A DNA stretch of 64,000 bases from Desulfosporosinus sp. (GTDB taxonomy: Bacteria; Bacillota; Desulfitobacteriia; Desulfitobacteriales; Desulfitobacteriaceae), in NCBI GenBank assembly GCA_003513495.1, contig DOPM01000041.1, positions 1 to 64,000 of the forward strand. The letters are read 5' to 3'. This document shows, one piece after another, positions 61,189-64,000 of the stretch. Position 1 is the first letter of the stretch. Every line of letters starts with the position of its first letter. Position numbers and translations under genes: made by a program. The notes beneath the pieces are model-generated. The model worked only from the letters and a program-made list of their open reading frames with translations. It was not told the DNA's origin and did no database searches.

Positions 61189-62451
61189 ATGGATTATGTA
61201 ATCATCGGCAATTCCGCTGCTGGGATTGGTGCAGTGGAAGGCATCCGTAGTGTAGATCGAGTAGGAAAAATAGCGCTTTTTTCCAGGGAACCGTATCCTG
61301 CCTATTCCCGTCCTCTTATTTCCTATTATCTTTCAGGTAAAGTTGCCCCAGAAACGATGTATTACCGAGATCCCGATTTTTACCTGCGCCTGCAAGTTGA
61401 AGCTTCCCTTGGAAGGGAAGTCCAAGCGCTAAAGCTTGAAGACAAGACAATAGAACTATCGACTGGGGATAAGGTGCCCTTTGATCGTCTTTTAATCGCA
61501 ACTGGCGGTAAACCTATTACCCCCCCGATTCCTGGCAGAGAGTATTCTGGAGTTTCAACCTTCTTAACTTGGGACGATGCGAAGGATTTAGGAGAAGAAC
61601 TCTTTCCAGGAATCAAAGTGGTGGTTATTGGGGCGGGCCTTATTGGTCTTAAAGCAACAGAGGCCTTGGTAAAAAGAGAAGCGACTGTGACAGTGGCTGA
61701 ACTATCAAACCGCATCTTGAGCGCCATTCTTGATGAAGATTCGGCCAGAATTGTTCAGACTCATCTTGAAGAACAAGGTGTGAAGTTTCAGTTAAATAAT
61801 ACGGTAGCCGAGATTTTAGGTGAAGAGGGTAAGGTCACCGGGGTTCGTCTCCAGAATGGAGAAGAGCTAGAGTGTGATCGAGTAATTTTAGCCATCGGGG
61901 TTAGACCAAACCTAGACCTTGTTCGAGATACCGAACTTAAGTTCAATCAGGGTATCCTGGTCAATTCACACATGGCGACAAGTGTGGATGACGTATTTGC
62001 AGCGGGGGATGTCTCAGAAGGTTATGACAAGATCTATCAAGAGAATCGTGTCTTGCCGATTTTGCCGAACGCCTATAAGCAGGGATTTACAGCAGGGGTA
62101 AACATGGCTGGAGGAAGCTCAGAATTCCAAGGTGGATTTGCCATGAACGCCATCGGATTTTTTGATCTTCCTATGCTCACAGCAGGGATTATTAAACCAA
62201 CTACTCCCGGTTTTCAAGAATATATTCGACTCGATCCAGGGAAGCAAAGTTATAAGAAGATCGTCCTGAGGGCTGGAAAACTTGTTGGGTATATCGCCCT
62301 AAATACTGTGGATCGGGCTGGAATTCTTACCGGACTTATGGACCAAGAAGTTGATGTGACGCCTTTTCAGGAACATCTCTTAAAAGAGGATTTTGGTTAT
62401 ATCCATTTTCCAAAGGAACTGCGCAGCCAAAGACTTTCCCTAAGGAAGTGA
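61189..62451 (+). CDS. NAD(P)H-dependent FAD oxidoreductase of the split glutamate synthase
   Basis: 420 residues. FAD motif IIGNSAAGIGAVEGI at the N-terminus, NAD(P) motif VVIGAGLIGLKATEAL near 145, and ATSVDDVFAAGDVSE near 262, as in NADH-rubredoxin/nitrite reductase-like flavoproteins. It replaces the GltD role. ATG one base after the ferredoxin gene; its end overlaps the region before the next gene. Confidence 0.9.
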   Translation: MDYVIIGNSAAGIGAVEGIRSVDRVGKIALFSREPYPAYSRPLISYYLSGKVAPETMYYRDPDFYLRLQVEASLGREVQALKLEDKTIELSTGDKVPFDRLLIATGGKPITPPIPGREYSGVSTFLTWDDAKDLGEELFPGIKVVVIGAGLIGLKATEALVKREATVTVAELSNRILSAILDEDSARIVQTHLEEQGVKFQLNNTVAEILGEEGKVTGVRLQNGEELECDRVILAIGVRPNLDLVRDTELKFNQGILVNSHMATSVDDVFAAGDVSEGYDKIYQENRVLPILPNAYKQGFTAGVNMAGGSSEFQGGFAMNAIGFFDLPMLTAGIIKPTTPGFQEYIRLDPGKQSYKKIVLRAGKLVGYIALNTVDRAGILTGLMDQEVDVTPFQEHLLKEDFGYIHFPKELRSQRLSLRK

Positions 62452-62456
62452 ATTTA

Positions 62457-63197
62457 ATGATTGTACTCAATGCCAAAGGACTCTATTATCGAGAACTGAA
62501 CAGTAAGATTCGTGAGGAGATCGCTACAGGTTCGCAAGATATAGTGGTCAAAAATGTGAATGGTCAACGCTATATCGGAGATGGAATCACAGGTAAGGCC
62601 CGTTTAACTCTTAAAGGAACTCCTGGCAATGATATGGCAGCCTTTATGAATGGCTTAGAGTTATTTGTGGAAGGTAACACCCAAGATAGTATCGGTAACA
62701 CAATGAATAATGGAAAGATTGTAGTTCACGGAAGTTCAGGGGATACTGTCGGTTATGCCATGCGGGGTGGAGAAATCTACATTCGGGGGAATGGTGGATA
62801 TAGGGTCGGAATTCATATGAAGGAATACCAAGAAACGATTCCGGCTATTGTCTTAGGAGGAAAGGCAGGAGATTTCTTAGGAGAATATATGGCTGGCGGA
62901 GTGATTGTTGTGCTCGGTCTAGATTTAGAAGAAAGTGAGGAAATTGTTGGATCCTATTGCGGTACGGGGATGCATGGAGGAGTTATGTATATCCGTGGTG
63001 AAGTAGATGGCTACAAACTCGGAAAAGAAGTCAAAGTGGTAGCGCTTACGGAGAAGGATCATGAGCAGATCAATCGCTATGTTAAAGATTATGTAGGTTA
63101 TTTTGGAGGAAGTTATGAAGATATTCTAGCAAAACCATTTTCCAAACTGATTCCGTATAATAAACGACCATATGGCAATCTTTATTGTGGCTGGTAA
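62457..63197 (+). CDS. GXGXG-domain subunit of the split glutamate synthase
   Basis: 246 residues from ATG 62457, ten bases after AAGGA; GTG 62448 is too close to that site. A beta-helix of GXGXG repeats: NDMAAFMNGLELFVEG, GNTMNNGKIVVHGSSGDTVG, MRGGEIYIRGNGGYRVG. Corresponds to the C-terminal domain of GltB. Last gene of the five-gene set before glnA. Confidence 0.9.
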   Translation: MIVLNAKGLYYRELNSKIREEIATGSQDIVVKNVNGQRYIGDGITGKARLTLKGTPGNDMAAFMNGLELFVEGNTQDSIGNTMNNGKIVVHGSSGDTVGYAMRGGEIYIRGNGGYRVGIHMKEYQETIPAIVLGGKAGDFLGEYMAGGVIVVLGLDLEESEEIVGSYCGTGMHGGVMYIRGEVDGYKLGKEVKVVALTEKDHEQINRYVKDYVGYFGGSYEDILAKPFSKLIPYNKRPYGNLYCGW

Positions 63198-63300
63198 AGG
63201 ATTTTCGAACTAAAGGCAGGCGGATCAGACTTTTTAGGATATAATAAGGCTAAAATAATGCTTAGTTCATTTCTTTACTTGAGAAAGGAGAGCACCTCAA

Positions 63301-64000
63301 TTGTTTTTTACTAAAGAAGATTGTCTTAACTATGTTAAAGAAAATGATGTTCGATTTATCCGTCTCCAATTCACGGATATTGCCGGTAATATGAAGAATA
63401 TCGCGATCATGGATAAACAGCTTGCTAGCGCTTTCGATAATGGAGTCATGTTCGACGGCTCGGCCGTGGCAGGATTCTCCGGCATCGAATCCTCTGATAT
63501 GTTTCTTTTCCCCGATCCATCTACCTTTGCAATCATTCCTTGGAGACCGCAACAGGGCAAGGTGGCAAGAATCATTTGCGATGTAAAAAACCACGATGGT
63601 TCTCAGTTTGAAGGAGATCCCCGCTATATTCTAAAACGAACCTTGAAAAAAGCGCAAGACTCAGGTTATACCTTTCAAGTCGGTCCGGAATGTGAGTTTT
63701 TTATGTTTTACAATGATGATGAAGGTCAGCCAACCACGAAGACCCATGACTCAGCCAGTTATTGTGATTTAGCACCCATCGATCAGGGGGAAAACACCCG
63801 GCGTGAGATGTGCATGATCTTAGAGGAAATGGGGTTTGAAATTGAAGCGTCACATCATGAGACAGCCGCAGGGCAACATGAAATTGATTTTAAATACACA
63901 GATGCTCTCACCGCGGCAGATAATATCATGACCTTTAAAATGGTGGTTAAGATCATCGCCCAACGAAATGGGCTTCATGCCACCTTTATGCCCAAACCCC
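63301..64000 (+). CDS. glnA: Glutamine synthetase (type I), 3' end cut by the window
   Basis: The first 233 codons. TTG start ten bases after AAAGGAG. N-terminal beta-grasp (FIRLQFTDIAGNMKNIA), then MFDGSAVAGFSGIE, VGPECEFFMF with metal-binding glutamates, ASHHETAAGQHEID and FKMVVKIIAQRNGLHATFMPKP. It makes glutamine from glutamate, ammonia and ATP, matching the split glutamate synthase upstream. About 100 bases separate them with no terminator seen. The adenylylation/feedback end lies outside. Confidence 0.95.
   Translation, partial: MFFTKEDCLNYVKENDVRFIRLQFTDIAGNMKNIAIMDKQLASAFDNGVMFDGSAVAGFSGIESSDMFLFPDPSTFAIIPWRPQQGKVARIICDVKNHDGSQFEGDPRYILKRTLKKAQDSGYTFQVGPECEFFMFYNDDEGQPTTKTHDSASYCDLAPIDQGENTRREMCMILEEMGFEIEASHHETAAGQHEIDFKYTDALTAADNIMTFKMVVKIIAQRNGLHATFMPKP

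Noticed and set aside
1..64000. tRNA, rRNA, insertion sequence or prophage genes
   Set aside because: None was recognised on either strand; long open frames on the minus strand overlap well-supported + strand genes and look like shadows, except 55366-55734.

Overview
The window reads as chromosome from a low-to-mid GC, strictly anaerobic Firmicute of the Desulfosporosinus/Desulfitobacterium (Peptococcaceae) type. This rests on gene content and style (strong GGAGG ribosome sites, frequent GTG/TTG starts, many Fe-S and CoA enzymes, lipoprotein ABC receptors), not on a database search. Nearly every gene is on the + strand. The one clear exception is a small stress-type protein at 55366-55734.

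Layout. 1-1069: end of a branched-chain amino-acid-type ABC transporter (livG fragment, livF). 1233-12823: acyl-CoA block with a MaoC pair, a SucCD-type CoA ligase, crotonase, two acyl-CoA dehydrogenases, two 3-hydroxybutyryl-CoA dehydrogenases and two thiolases. 13238-18274: metallo-hydrolase, DUF362 protein, 4-hydroxybutyrate-type CoA-transferase and iron alcohol dehydrogenase. 18360-27474: redox operon with an FrhB-like protein, IorAB, a GlcD-like flavoprotein, a GlcF-like Fe-S protein, a LutB-LutA fusion and LutC. 27782-33536: ABC receptor lipoprotein, winged-helix/ferredoxin protein, 4-hydroxybutyryl-CoA dehydratase and a carboxyltransferase. 34069-45379: second acyl-CoA block, with an acyl-CoA ligase gene interrupted by an in-frame TGA, a paired acyl-CoA dehydrogenase, an old-yellow-enzyme relative, a second receptor, a lone MaoC, another ligase and two more 3-hydroxybutyryl-CoA dehydrogenases. 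45689-51767: bacterial-type glutamate synthase gltBD. 51998-57686: housekeeping genes (CorA, a nuclease-helicase, a small transporter, MutY). 58077-64000: a second, split (archaeal-type) glutamate synthase followed by the 5' part of glnA.

The most striking feature is regulatory. Ten sequences fit the sigma-54 (-24/-12) promoter with exact GG-N10-GC geometry (one has GT at -12). All lie in intergenic gaps before the acyl-CoA, 4-hydroxybutyrate and ABC-receptor units; none was seen before the glutamate synthase or housekeeping genes. Seven of these gaps also hold 17-bp imperfect palindromes of the form TGT-N11-ACA (often TGTA-N9-TACA), several of them in pairs about 32 bp apart, as expected of enhancer sites for one activator. 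The activator itself is not in the window. I read this as one sigma-54 regulon for uptake and oxidation or fermentation of short-chain acids, including a 4-hydroxybutyrate to crotonyl-CoA route.

The two unrelated glutamate synthase loci carry the same leader: an 18-base identical sequence opening a long hairpin that ends in a T-run, probably a shared attenuator. Other points are a 23-bp stem in the leader of the first receptor, a structured-looking abfD leader, and a small hairpin motif repeated twice with compensating base changes.
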